NCBI RefSeq assembly: GCF_014066305.1
Contig: NW_023501077.1
Coordinates: 226,001 to 290,000 of the forward strand
Reading direction: 5' to 3'
Length of the DNA: 64,000 nt
Source: Letharia columbiana
Taxonomy: Eukaryota; Ascomycota; Lecanoromycetes; Lecanorales; Parmeliaceae
The translations under genes were made by a program, and so were the position numbers. This document shows, piece by piece, positions 21,486 to 35,572 of the stretch (the stretch's first letter is position 1; each line of letters opens with the position of its first letter). The notes under the pieces were generated by a model. It made no database searches and was not told the DNA's origin. It was given only the letters and a program-made list of their open reading frames with translations.

Positions 21486-23099
21486 ATGCCGTCCACTCGC
21501 TATTCCAAAAGACGTCGCGTTAGCAGCCCGGCCAAGGAAGAACCACCGGCGTATAACAGTTCCCCAGACGAATTGGCCGCCAGTTCGGATCATGAGAAAT
21601 ATCACTCTCATCGGGCGCCATCCAAACCTCTGCGAGAAGGCAGAGGGAGAAAACGAAGCTACGCGGACATCTATTCGGCTAATTCTACTGCGGTTGCCTC
21701 TGAAGACAGCCACAGCGAGCTGGCCGGCCCTCCTCGTGCGTCTGAGGAAATTCCAAACGTTTTAATTACTGCTGCTGCGTCTGGTGAGGACAGCCCTGAC
21801 GAGCTAGATCACACGACACCTACCTTCTTTCGCCGTCCTTTCCGTGCCAGCTTCAGCAAAGAGTCAAGACGGCCGCATGAGAAGTTTACCAGCCAAAGCC
21901 CTAGCCCTCCACCGTACTCCAGACTCAGCTCACCAATCGCCACACCTCGCACTCCTCTCATTCGCCCGCCACAATATGAACCATACAAGGAGAAGCTGGT
22001 ACTGAAGGGGCACCGAAAAGGCGTAGCTGCGGTTCGATTCTCTCCTGATGGACGTTTGATAGCAAGCTGCTGTAAGCTCAAAAGTCTACCAGTCTATTTC
22101 ATCAGCTCCAGCTGACCCTACCAGCGGCTGACGCAACCATCAGGATCTGGGAAACCGCCGCGGGCAAACATCTGCACACTTTAGAAGGCCATCTCGCCGG
22201 CATCTCGACCATAGCCTGGTCTCCAGATAGCAAGACGCTTGCATCGGGCTCCGACGACAAGTCCATACGATTATGGGATGTTTCTACTGTAAGACCGTGA
22301 ATTTAGTACCATTGCTCTCTATCAGAAATATTGACTCGCTGCACAGGGCAAAGCACACCCTCATCTCCTGCTTTCCCATTCCTCCTACATCTACGCTCTC
22401 TCTTTCTCCCCACGCGGCAACATGCTTGCCTCGGGCAGCTACGACGAAGCTTTATTCCTCTGGGACGTACGAACCACGCGTCTCATGCGCTCTTTACCTG
22501 CGCATTCTGACCCCATCGGCGGCGTTGACTTTGTCCGCGACGGTACGCTCATAGTTTCCTGCGCCGGAGATGGATTGATCAGAGTGTGGGATACAGCTAC
22601 AGGACAGTGTCTCAGGACGCTCGTGCACGAGGACAACGCCGCAGTTACGGGCGTCAGGTTCAGCCCGAATGGCAAGTTCGTTCTAGCCTGGACCTTAGAT
22701 GGTTGTGTCCGACTCTGGAACTACGTTGAAGGTCGTTGTGTTAAAACCTACCAAGGTCACACAAATTCGAAGTACAGCATTGGCGGCGCATTTGGCGTTT
22801 ATGGCGGCGAGGACGGCGTGGAGCAAAGAGCTTGTGTTGTGAGCGGAAGCGAAGACGGAAATATACTTTGTTGGGATGTACAGAGTAAAGACACTCTGCA
22901 GATAATCAAAGGGCACCAGGGGGTGGTGCTTGGGGTGGACGCCCTGAACAAAGAAGGACTGATAGTGAGTGGAGGTATTGATAAGACCGTGAGAGTTTGG
23001 GAGAGGGTTAGAGAAGGCGCTGGGGACTCTGCAGATCCAGTGGATGCTGCGATTGGCGATCTCAAGGTATGTGAACAAGAGGCAGCTGGGATGGCATGA
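21486..23099 (+). CDS. swd3: WD40 protein, COMPASS subunit Swd3 / WDR5 orthologue
   Basis: Scaffold beta-propeller of the Set1/COMPASS histone H3-K4 methyltransferase. Exons 21486-22071, 22125-22288 and 22347-23099 encode 500 residues. The first 180 are a disordered, Ser/Pro/Arg-rich extension (KRRR near the start). Then come seven WD repeats beginning KLVLKGHRKGVAAVRFSPDG. Stretches such as LPAHSDPIGGVDFVRDGTLIVS, IRVWDTATGQCLRTL and GVRFSPNGKFVLAWTLD track human WDR5 closely. Repeat six carries a small insertion (VYGGEDGVEQRA). Introns of 53 and 58 bp interrupt repeats one and two. Near the end, a GTATGT follows CTCAAG at about 23067; an extra terminal intron is possible but not supported by a clear acceptor. 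Confidence 0.88.
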
Positions 23100-23666
23100 A
23101 GATGGAAAGTTTGAGTGGAATATTATTGGACGAGGTTGGATCAAGTATTGCTCTAGAGAATCTCGCATGACATTTTCGCTGTGCCTTTGGTGAAAAGGCC
23201 AGACAACTGGAGGATACTCTCCGTCATTTGAACGGTATCCTGTGTTGTAAAAGATGCAAAGTGTGCTCGTCGTACAAGAAACACGGTGGGAACAATCTGC
23301 TTATCGGGTGATGTTACATTCGGACCACCACGTTTGAAGCTTGCTTCTGCTTCTGGGGGCAAACAGGATGGCGGTTTCGGTAGCAGCAGAGGAAATACGG
23401 GGGTGTGTTGAATGGTGGGGAGGCCTGATCTCTACACAACAGGTGATGATTCTGTAGTTGTGCGGCTTGCACGGCTGAGTGTGCAATTCTCTTTTTATTG
23501 CTTCGGATTCACATTTGTTTGACAGGCATCATGCACGCGTCTCTCCTTTAGAGTATACACAACAAAAACCCATTCATACAAGAAATTGCTTCCCTTCGTC
23601 TGCGAACACTCCAAACCGCCTCTAACCAAACCGCCGACAGGCACGTCCTGGATGCTTTATAATTGA
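23100..23666. other. Convergent intergenic region
   Basis: Shared 3' flanks of SWD3 and the GH128 gene; nothing coding is recognised. Confidence 0.5.
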
Positions 23667-25373
23667 TCAGCTCGACATGTAAGTCGAATCCGTCCCCACC
23701 TCAACAACGCTACTGGGGCTGTTCAATCCGTTCCAGGCGTAACGATCCACGCCGTTGGATGGATCATCTAGCCACTCAAGAAAGGTAGTGAGCGTGTCGG
23801 GAGCCGCGTCTTCAGGACCTCCTTCCGTGATCCAGAGCTCAGCAATGCCGTATTGCTTCCGGAGCCTCTGGTACTCAGCCACCGTAGCTGCGAGACTTTG
23901 AGGATTGTCCGAGCCATTCAATCCTTCCTGGGTGCCCGGTCCATACCAGTGACAACAGATGGCATCGAAGCTGTTCGAAGGGAACTGTGCTAAGAAACTT
24001 GCCATATAGTCACTACCGATACCGGACGAGCCAATATTGTTCTGAGTGCATGGTGTTGTCACTTTGGTGCCCCCCGTTCTCAATGGTGCAATGTGTGCAG
24101 TGTGAGCAGCAGCTGCTTCTTGGTAGGTTAGACATGAGCCTCCACCGTCACATCTTTCTGGCTCATTGAAAGCTATGACCCATGGTGTTATGGCGTTGGT
24201 TAGCCAGGCGGCTAGATGGGTTGCGTCCGTGCCCCACAGTTGGGCAGCGTATTCGACTTTGCCGCCTCCCCTCGCCGGTCCAGAGCCTGTGGCCGGTGAG
24301 GAGTCCCAGTTGGTCATCCAACCACAGGCGTCATTGACAGCGGCGTTGGCTTGGGCAAGGGATTCGTCCGGGGACAATTGCTTATTATTGTAGCTGTAAA
24401 GGAGACCGCGAGCTTTGACACCGGTGCTGCCGGTGCTGCCAGTGCCAGTAGAAGGTGAGCTGGCAGGGGCGGACGGGACGGTAGAGACTGAAGAGGATGA
24501 AGCAGGAGCCGGTGCAGCAGGAACGGAGGGGGCGGTGGAGACGGAAGAGGACGAAGGAGGTGAAGCAGGAGCCGGTACAGGAGGAACATGAGAGTTTGCG
24601 GCAGGTGGATGATAGTCTGCTTTTATGGCCACTGAGGACGAAGTGGTCGCTGCGATCCCGGCCTCGACACGGGTTGCGGGAACAAAGACCTGGCCGTCCG
24701 ATGCTTCTTGTACTATTTTAGGGCTAGCGGAAGAACTGGCCGAAGACGATGATGGAGGGGTGGGCGCGACATAACTTGTCAAAAGGCTGCCCGAGCCAGT
24801 GGGTCCAATTGGGATGCTGCTGTTGTACATGGGGTAAGGTACGACTGACGATTGGACTGGGGCGGAAGATTGGGGGGATTCAATCGGACTCGGGCTCGGG
24901 CTGGCTTGAACTGTGACAGTGACCGTGTTGGCCGTCGTGACGGTGACTGTGGCAGGTCCACATGGATTTCCAGCCTGGCCAGGTCCACCTGGTGCACCAG
25001 ATGGAGATCCTGCAGAGCCAGATTGTCCAGAGCCTCCGGCAGCTCCAGTCGTAGCTGGGGACTGGCCTGCTACAGGGGCGGAACTAGTCAATGGTACAGG
25101 GATGAGGTTGATGGTTGATTTGATGGTCACCATACCCGTGCCAGTAGCCGTGGCACCACCAGCTGTCGAATTTCCAGCTGGGAAAGGAGCACCTCCGGAG
25201 CCCTTGGGAGGGAAAGGAGCTTGACCAGACTGGAATGGTCCACCAGTCGGAAGGGGCCAGCCGCCTGGAGGCTTGCTTCCTTTATGAGGTCCGTGATACA
25301 TGGAGCCATGCTGTGGAATAGCCAGAACGGCAGGAAGAAGAGCGGCCAGAAGGGCGATATTTAGGACTGCCAT
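23667..25373 (-). CDS. Secreted GH128 (Asl1-type) beta-1,3-glucanase
   Basis: Extracellular or wall-associated endo-beta-1,3-glucanase. One exon, 568 residues. Residues 1-18 (MAVLNIALLAALLPAVLA) are a signal peptide. About 300 residues of Pro/Ser/Thr/Ala/Gly-rich, presumably O-mannosylated stalk follow, including a TVTVTTANTVTVTV block. The catalytic domain (about 318-568) opens KARGLLYSYN and has the Asl1 pattern GWMTNWDSSP. The acid/base is probably Glu404 in AFNEPE and the nucleophile Glu517 in WITEGG. HWYGPG fits the same family. No GPI signal is evident, since the protein ends soon after the barrel. An unusual point is the very long stalk; many Asl1 proteins are only about 250-300 residues. 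Confidence 0.9.
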   Translation of the reverse strand: MAVLNIALLAALLPAVLAIPQHGSMYHGPHKGSKPPGGWPLPTGGPFQSGQAPFPPKGSGGAPFPAGNSTAGGATATGTGMVTIKSTINLIPVPLTSSAPVAGQSPATTGAAGGSGQSGSAGSPSGAPGGPGQAGNPCGPATVTVTTANTVTVTVQASPSPSPIESPQSSAPVQSSVVPYPMYNSSIPIGPTGSGSLLTSYVAPTPPSSSSASSSASPKIVQEASDGQVFVPATRVEAGIAATTSSSVAIKADYHPPAANSHVPPVPAPASPPSSSSVSTAPSVPAAPAPASSSSVSTVPSAPASSPSTGTGSTGSTGVKARGLLYSYNNKQLSPDESLAQANAAVNDACGWMTNWDSSPATGSGPARGGGKVEYAAQLWGTDATHLAAWLTNAITPWVIAFNEPERCDGGGSCLTYQEAAAAHTAHIAPLRTGGTKVTTPCTQNNIGSSGIGSDYMASFLAQFPSNSFDAICCHWYGPGTQEGLNGSDNPQSLAATVAEYQRLRKQYGIAELWITEGGPEDAAPDTLTTFLEWLDDPSNGVDRYAWNGLNSPSSVVEVGTDSTYMSS

Positions 25374-25615
25374 GGCGACAGATGATCGGATTGCGCGTAT
25401 TTGTGATTTGATTGAGAGGCAAGTTTGAAGAGATTTGGGAATCGATATTTGCTGACGGAGTATTTGTGTTGTTGATTTGGAACACTATTGAAGCCGACCA
25501 GGGCTGTAAAGAGCGTGTGATGGTCAACGATGGACCGAATGAATGTAACGAGCGAGTGCTCTATCAACGAGTGACTATGTGATAAGAATGTCAAGGACAG
25601 CGACAGCGTGGTGAA

Positions 25616-25670
25616 GGAAGAAGGAAGAAAGAAAGAAAGAAAGAAAGAAGAAAGGAAAGAAGGAAAAGCA
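25616..25670. repeat. GAAA/GAAGG microsatellite
   Basis: A purine tract of GAAG and GAAA units about 240 bp upstream of the GH128 start (a pyrimidine tract on the gene's strand), followed by a T-run. Confidence 0.85.
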
Positions 25671-26059
25671 GCCTTTTTTTTTTCAGGGGAGGGAACTTTA
25701 CAAGCTAACTGTATGCTGGGGGGGACTGGGGATCAGCCAATCTCCGGGCTTTAATTAGCACTTGCTGGTCCGTCCTGTATTTACTGTACAGTACTAGCAG
25801 ATCCATGCAGAGCATGGCATATCTACTTAAAGAATTGCGGGGCCATATGCAATAGTAATGCAGGTACCGTACCCTAATCTCTCTCCGTCGGAAACCCTTG
25901 CTAGATGTCTTCATTATTGATTAAGTATTTATTATGGTGAAACAGGGAGGGCGAATCAGACAGAAGCTAGAAGCGACATTATTTCATTCGCTGAGGCGTA
26001 AGGTAAGGTATTGATTGCGTCAAGACCTTAGACCAGGCAGACAATCAAGGTCTCCTCCT

Positions 26060-26106
26060 CTGGAAGAATGAGAGGATGAGAGAATGAGAGAATGAGAGAA
26101 TGAGAG
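26060..26106. repeat. GAATGAGAGA tandem repeat
   Basis: Four or five copies of a 10-bp unit, with slight variation at the left end. Confidence 0.8.
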
Positions 26107-27058
26107 AAGTGTATACTTACTGACGATGATGCCGAAGGAAAGAGAGCCCCGAGCTTGCCGGGATGGTCCCTCGGTCTCAACTCTCAGGGGAAGGTACATC
26201 ATACTTTACAGTAAGGTACATGTAAAGTACGAATTGAAGTACTTGAAGGCAGGATCCCCCGATCTATCCGGAGCTACACAGAAGCTAAGGTTTCACGACA
26301 ACCTACCGTAAATACAAGCTACTTTAGAGTAAAGCTCTAGAGGTAAAGTACCGTATCTCAAGAGAAATCACACATCTCGCGGCGGCAACAGTAGCAATCA
26401 TTTATCGAGCTATCACAAAAACAAATATACCTATCATCTTTTCATACATGTAGCTTGGAGACCCCCCCCCCCAAAAGCAGGCGCAGAGCGTCAGAACGTC
26501 CGGCCTCTCATTCGGCTAGATCCTGTCTGGGGCCAAATTAATGTCATCCTTCCAGCTATCGGGTCATCATCTCATCTTTTATATAGAATGCCTAGTCACT
26601 GTAACCTACTTCGCCTGTTTTCCAATTTGCGGCGAGGAGATCAAGTCATCAATGGTCCATTGACCCTTTCACGGCGAAGCCTTCTTTGATGCTGCGCCGA
26701 AGGGAGTGCTTCTCCAGGTTTCAGAACGGCCACAATGATCCCAGGAGTCGGTGCCAGAATATAGCCATTTCAATGCTCGAACTCAAAGGATTTGCTTCCC
26801 CCTATCGAGTCCAATCGACAAAAATACTTCCGGGACCAGACCTGTTTATGTCTGTCACCTCGATAGAACAAGTCTGTAGGCGAAAGCAGTCACGGAGACC
26901 CTCGTCCACCGGGGTAGTTCAAGGAATGCCTTCAATGCCTTCATACCTTTTTTCCCTCTTTATCTTGGTTGGAAGACCCCGGCTTCCCGGCTTCGTAGTT
27001 GCAACGCAATTAAAATTCAGCCTTCATTTGGTATTCGTTCCCTTTGACTTGCTACTTG

Positions 27059-28770
27059 CTACTTGCTCTCTCCTTTCCTCCTCTCCATCACCTTCAGCAC
27101 GTCCGCCGCGCTGTTGACATCGCCCTTCCTTTTCTTGCCTCCCCTTTTTCTCCTTTCCTTGCCCTCGCCTCCTCCTTCGACCTCGCCTCCATCTCCATCC
27201 CATACACTCAGCTTCACCCTCCTATCTTCCCCATCCTCGGCATCCCCAAAACGGCTACTACCAAACTCCATGTCCATATCATCAGCATCACGATCGTGGG
27301 ACTCCAGCATTTTTTTGCGTCGCGCGATTTTGGCGGCTTCCTCTTCGTTGCCCGATTCCGAGGTCGAAAATGGATGTATGGCAGAAGCTTTTTTCAGCGC
27401 AGCGAGGATTGTGGCGTCAGCGAGCGGATCCTGCCCTCGGTCATCCGTTCCATCTTTATCTTCCTCAGTATCACCAAAGTAATTCCGTTTTCGCCGCAGT
27501 GGAGATTGTTGCTGAGGCATGGGGGGTGGGGGCATGGCGGACGATGTCTCGGATTCTGACGCTTTGGGGGGCTGTTTCGAAGGGCCAGCTACAGAAGCGG
27601 CTTCGCCTTCCCCGTCACTATCGTTAGAATAATCGTCATCGCCCTCAACGCCTCCCAGAGGATTGTAATCGACGCCTACGCCCTCGAAGATGTCCCCTTG
27701 GTCTTCGTCTCCAGCGGCTACGGGGGGTGCTCTGGCCGTAACCTGCATACCAAGCGGTTTTGCGTCTTTGTCTGGCATCAACAAGCCATCATTCTCATCA
27801 ACCTTCGCTTTTTTCACCTTCCTCTTCACTCGACCATCCTCACCAATGGTGATCAAGATTTCTCGGCCTCGTTCATCTTTCTCAATCCTGGACCTCTCTT
27901 TCTTCTCACCAACCTTGAGAAATCTAGGTCCCAAAGCCGGCTTCTGTGCTTGCTTCGCGCTCTCAGCTGCTGCAAGTCTGGACTCCTTGAGCTCTTTCAG
28001 TATGTCATCTCGTGTTCGCTTTTGGCCTGCAACAGGAGCGTGCCGGGCCATCTCTCCCTTTTTCAAACTCTGCTCTCTCGCTATTGGTTGGATTGCCTTT
28101 TCTTCAAGTTTCTCAAATTCGTCATCAACATCAGCCTCGGGCGGGGTTTGCCGGTTTTCGTCGTGATCTTCGTCTGCCTTCGTGGAATTTCCTATGTCCG
28201 CAATGACATCTTCTCCTCTTCTGACCCTTTCCAAAAGCTTATAATCTAGTCCCTTCACCAAATGCACATCCTTCACATCACCGCCCACAATCTCGTCCCT
28301 GAGAGCTTCAAAGGTCGCCAGATCCATCTGGCCCAGCTTGACCATGGCTTCCAGAGCTTTAACACGCGTAGCCTTGTCATCCTCCTCACCCGAAGTCCGA
28401 AGCTGTGTACGATCTTGGTAGCCTGAGTGCAGCTTGGTACCTTTGGGTGCCGCAGAGGAACGGAATTTCTTCGTGCTGGAAGGGTTCATTTCGGCATTGC
28501 GTTCGGCCAGCTGGCGCGCAAAATCATTTCCCGATAAGCCTATTACTGAGCGCCTGATCTAGGTCAGTACCGCTCGTAGATAAACAACCCAGTGAGATGA
28601 GATGGTGGGCTGGGATTACAGTACGGTGTCATGGGTATGTTAGATCGCATGCGAGAACCGAGGGCTGGAGTCGCACCTCCGCCCTTCAAGTTGGACCCCA
28701 TGGAATGTTCCTTGGTCTTGGGAGCTGTGGGTGTGTCCAGCACCAGTCGGCGGAATTGGGTGTTATTCAT
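27059..28770 (-). CDS. RED/IK-like nuclear protein (RED N-terminal region family)
   Basis: Member of the RED (IK) family, nuclear proteins associated with the spliceosome in animals and, in fission yeast and filamentous fungi, with splicing. Exons 28625-28770 and 27059-28553 encode 546 residues. The N-terminal block after splicing reads MNNTQFRRLVLDTP, TPALGSRMRSNIPMTPRSVI and NDFARQLAERNAEMNPSSTK, then KFRSSAAPKGTKLHSGYQDR, followed by MVKLGQMDLATFEALRDEIV and HLVKGLDYKLLERVRRGEDV, the family core. The rest is acidic and basic low-complexity with SP-type patches, ending in a Lys/Arg-rich tail with possible nuclear localisation signals (GGKKRKG). The 71-bp intron is placed by restoring PMTPRSVIG; an acceptor 10 nt earlier would hit a stop. 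Confidence 0.75.
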
Positions 28771-29164
28771 GATTTTGTAGTCGAGTGATTGCAGACTAAA
28801 AGTTATTGTGTGACTGAAGGGCTGTCGTTATGTTCTAATCTCGATTCTAATGAGGAAATACGAGTCTTGCTCTCAGAGAGGCATCGCTAGTCTCATGAAT
28901 GCAACGATGTTAGAAACAATGTGAAGCCTTTGACATTCTGACGGTACGAGGGCACGAGGGGGAGCTAGTGCGGGAACTCCCGAGCTATACCCGAGGCGCT
29001 CGCTGCGCTTCACCAACGGCAACAGTGATCTTCTCAATGAATTGTAATCCGGTTCTACACTGGCGGTCTCTCTACTGTCTTAAGCTGTGCTGATATCATT
29101 GGGGTAGCTCTCTGTTAAAGCAAAGGATTGGCCTGCATCGGCTGTGGTTCGTGGATTGGCAGCC
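28771..29164. promoter_or_regulatory. Divergent promoter, RED-like / SSR4
   Basis: 394 bp between divergent starts. No named element is recognised, and I see nothing coding. Confidence 0.4.
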
Positions 29165-31646
<2,482 letters not shown>

Positions 31647-34289
31647 TTTGTTCACATCGTGTCGTGTCTCGGAAAACTTCCTTACGACAGTATCTTTTAC
31701 TATGTTCCTCCACAACGTCCTCCTATACTATTTGCGCGCGGTAGGGACAGCCCTGATCATGAGACCCAAAAGATTCATAGAGAACATGCGGCTATGTATG
31801 ATGGATGCGTATAGATGAGGAGAGCGTCATTATGATTTGGAATGCCTGCGCTTTTCTCTCGTCCAGGTCCTTCACTGACTCTAACCCATTGAAAGGCAGT
31901 CAGAATTTCAGTAAGAATTGACATTCCGTGGCAGGAGTTCGGCCGGCTTTCTTCCCCGTCTGAGATTGGTAGCAGTCTTAAGCTGAAAGAAAAACTTTCA
32001 TCTCCAGGAATTCAGTCACCCCGCACGCAGCCATCGCCTCGGCTGTGCATCATCCAAGATATTCTTCTGCTTTGTAGTCATCAAGGTAATGCACAACGGG
32101 CCGTTTCGATTGAAAATGTAGATGACTCTCAACCATGTCAGCCGGCAACCCCGAACTTCGTCTCCACAGCAAATTTAGAGATTCATCATGCTTCTCCGTC
32201 ATTGTCTACATGCACGTGCATCCGAAAGTCGAAGCACGGAGGTGTCCAATAAACTCTCAACGCATCGAAACAGTTTCGAAATCCTGGAGTGTCTCCGTCT
32301 GGTTTCGGACTAGGAACGCATTGTCGACAAAGCGGACCCAGTCAAATCATCCATAGGCTCGCACACTGTATCCATGCGTTTCTCGTCCGACACTCAGCGG
32401 AATGCCGGCTTCATAGTTGCAGTAAAGATTTGAATAACAACGCTGCTGCTTGGAATCATGATATTGCGAACAATACGGGAGTTGAAAGGTATGTGAGAGA
32501 CAATCTCCATCGCAAGGATGTGTCCAGCGAATAAATGCCGAGTTTGAAAGTCTCGATCATGAGCTGCGCGATCACAGAAGCGAAGAACTTCCCCAACCGG
32601 GGAGATTGCACTACGCATACGAACATCAGCAACGGAGGCTGAGACACCAACGAAAAGGAGACTGTGTTCGTCACCAAACCCCTGTTCGATGCGTTCCCTC
32701 ATATACATCCTCAATCCACTCCCTGTTCAACGCTTCGTATCTGTCTCGTAGACCCCCCAAGCCGACGGAATGCTCGTCTCGCGAAGAACACATCCATAGA
32801 CCCCAGCACCCTTCCCGACTCCTAAACTGGTAAAAAGATCATTATCCACCTCGTAGACCTATGCCGGTCCTAATGCCTATCCTATCTCCTCCACCGCATC
32901 GTAGTCCTTTCTCGGATCCCGGTCGTTGTCGCCGGCCTATACGGCGCGCGCGCATACGTCCTAGTGACCGTGGTCCTCTGCCGCGGGGCTGGATGCCGAT
33001 GATGAGTCTCGACAACACGGATGGCTGGATAAGATGTGGTGGTGTGCCTACGGCGAGGCGACAGGACGGGCATACACATGATTGGAGTGGAGAAGGTTTG
33101 AGAAGTGAGGTTCCTTCTCGGAAGGGAGCAATACTCTTTCCTGCAAAATTCTGATCAGAATTTGCGCAGTGACGACAACTAATAACGCGACGATAGCAAG
33201 AGGCCTTACGATTAACAACTGAGAGCAGAGAGCAGAAATAAAGCGAGGGACTCAAGCATTTATGGTCAAGAGGCACGAGGGTAAAAATAAGAAGATACGA
33301 GGATGACGATTTACCTGGCTACCTTTCTTGGAAGGGAGGCAAAAGGCTTTCACACCTGTCACATGTCCAGACTACTTGCGGGGCTGTGCTTGCGCGTTCA
33401 ACATTGAACCGCTTTTCCTCTCTCTCTTCTCTTCTTCTCTTCTTTCTTTCACAATCACTGAAGAAGATCTCGCAATAGAATACTCCAGACTGATCAATGC
33501 TTTAAAAGGAAGGATTGACACTCGAAGTTCGGAAGCTATTTTCACTGACGCACTTCGAGGCCAGATGTCTCGCTATGATCTAGGCCTGGCAAGCGGCGTC
33601 TGCGCATGTCCATACTTCACCCTGATCAGTGGTTGTGGATTAAAATTTAAAATCCGAAAGATAGCGAAAGCACAGACTCCATGGGATGGTGTATATCTAT
33701 CGGAAGTGTCAGCATTTGACAGCCATTATACGCCCTTCTGCCCTTATCAGCTTTCTTTTCTCCATCTATTCCCAATAAGATCCCATGTCAGCACATGCCA
33801 CATTGAGGAACGGGTTAACATCCAATGATGTATAGATAGGGGAGTATCCTCGAATCCAATTGTTTTGCTATTGGAACCTGTCATGCCAAAATCGTGACAA
33901 GTGAACGTTGAGGAAGTCGGTGTGGCATGTTAGCCGACAACGCCGAGACATGAATTGTACCAAGACACAAGAAATGTACCCCTATCTGATCGCCCATCAA
34001 GTCTAGAGTGAGCGCCATTTTACGCTCGCGTAGCGCGGCTGAGAATCACGCCTTTTCATATATTTCGAAGATGTGGTTCTCCATACTGCTATTTGAGGGT
34101 CTCTGTTGAGAAACGAACAGTCTCAAAGACTCATTCAACCACACTGAAAGACTGACGTAGCAGTGACCACAAGAAAGAAAAGCGTCGTACATAAATGCAT
34201 GCTAGGAAGCTCGTTCCGATTGCACGACCACGATTGAGAAACTTGTCCTCAAGATTTGCTAATTCAGAGGTTGAGCAATTTTGAGCACA
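31647..34289. other. Long intergenic region without a recognised gene
   Basis: About 2.6 kb. Open frames exist on both strands (for example around 32394-32714 minus, 32842-33276 minus and 33328-33828 plus), but none has a credible ATG plus family resemblance, and none is joined by convincing splice sites. Confidence 0.45.
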
Positions 34290-34870
34290 GCTTTAACCGT
34301 CTCGCGCGAAGTCATCTTGCTGAGCCACAAAGGCGATATCCGCATAGAAGAGCTTACTGCCCACGAGCCATGGTCCGTCACTGCCAGCGCGGCCGCCATG
34401 TTCCCGTTTTCGGTGAGCCAAATACCCGTCTAAGACGCCTGACACCCGATTGACTTCTTTGACGTAGCGCTCAATGGCACTGGGCACTCATTTCGAATGA
34501 AATTTCTTGAACCAGACCGACTGTCCATAGTATGGGCCTTGTCCGGTTGTCTGGAAGTAGAGCCACTGTTTCGGATGATACGACTCTGGTGGTCCTGGAG
34601 CAAAACTCAATCGGTGTTCCGTGTCGTAGAGCTCGATCAGACACTCGACAATGGCACCGGACTCGAACAGAGTAATACCGGTATTGGGGACGTGGATGGC
34701 TGGTAATCGACCGTCGGGGTTAATGGCGAGGTACTCAGGCTTCTTGACGTCGGAGAATGGGACGGGGATAGCTTGTGAAGGAAGGCCGAGTTCCTCGAGG
34801 ACGATGGCAATTTTGGGTGGATTGGACCGCCTTGACCCCAGGCGTTGATCGGTTTGAATTGTGATGACAG
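34290..34870 (-). pseudogene. Glutathione S-transferase (Ure2p-like) pseudogene
   Basis: Remnant of a cytosolic GST. Pieces in order: QFKPINAWGQGGP, then PPKIAIVLEELGLPSQAIPV, FSDVKKPEYLAINPDGRLPA (thioredoxin fold, with the cis-Pro region), ITLFESGAIVECLIELYD, PKQWLYFQTTGQGPYYGQ, and the C-terminal helices VPSAIERYVKEVNRVSGVLD and PWLVGSKLFYADIAFV. Defects: the expected ATG is CTG; one base is missing between GGP and NPPK (frameshift near 34825); an in-frame TGA lies between FHSK and VPSAIERY (about 34498); and the end is lost after AFV. The lesions are few, so inactivation is probably recent. Confidence 0.75.
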
Positions 34871-35572
34871 TCTCTCTTCTTTATGTTTTGGAAGCGAAGA
34901 TGAATGCCAATGGTGAGCTGACTTGACTTGTCCTGGTAAACAAGAAATAAGGTACTTGTCTCGACAGAAGTGCAGATGTAGTTTGATGGGTTGGAGAAGG
35001 AATATTATCAATGGACGTGAAGCAATGCCATGTAAGCTATACTGTGCAATATACCCGTCAATGTCACCTGATCCAACAATCTACAAAGCACTCCTTTTTT
35101 TACAGCAAATATATATCTACTCAACGAGAGGGAGCAACGGCGAGATAGAATGACGGTAATAATAAGAGTAGCGAGATTGGTATATAATTCGTCATCTACT
35201 TGTTGAAAACCTTGGTGGTGTAAAGTTAAGTAAAAGTAACCTCAAGTTAAGGTAAGGTACTTTAGGGATGTACGCGTGACGCTAAACATTTAGGCTCGCT
35301 GTACTATAAGCGGAGCCGGGGTAACGACTGTACGAGTACATTTCTCTGCCAAGACATGCGGTTTGATTGCGGCCGCCCTTGTTATTAACGAGTCTGCTGA
35401 CGCTTCATTGTGGGTCAGTACACTTTGCCTCAAACATTCGAGCTGACCCAATACCTTACTTTACCGTATAATTTTCCTTGTAAAAACCATCCATTCCGAA
35501 CGAGCCACCACTGCAGGCTGCAATACCAATTACACCACTCCACTACCTATCGACTCTCAAGGACACTTTACC
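34871..35572. other. Intergenic region, LSP1 upstream
   Basis: About 700 bp, no gene recognised. It is rich in GTAAGGTA/AAGTTAAG words at 35215-35270 and has a GCGGCCGC site at 35371-35378. Confidence 0.4.

Larger units (their letters stand above)
25374..27058. other. Intergenic, GH128 promoter side to RED-like 3' end
   Basis: Nearly 1.7 kb with no gene recognised. It has simple repeats at 25616-25670 and 26060-26106, a C-run at 26463-26473, and several GTAAAGTAC-type words around 26200-26360. Confidence 0.5.

Noticed and set aside
27063..28249. Several long plus-strand frames opposite the RED-like gene
   Set aside because: Antisense shadows caused by the acidic/basic low-complexity codons of the real gene.
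32394..33276. Minus-strand frames of 106 and 144 codons
   Set aside because: No family match, composition-driven (Arg/Gly-rich), and no good start context.
33328..33828. 166-codon plus-strand open frame
   Set aside because: Begins at TTG; the first in-frame ATG is far downstream, there is no recognisable domain, and composition matches flanking intergenic DNA.
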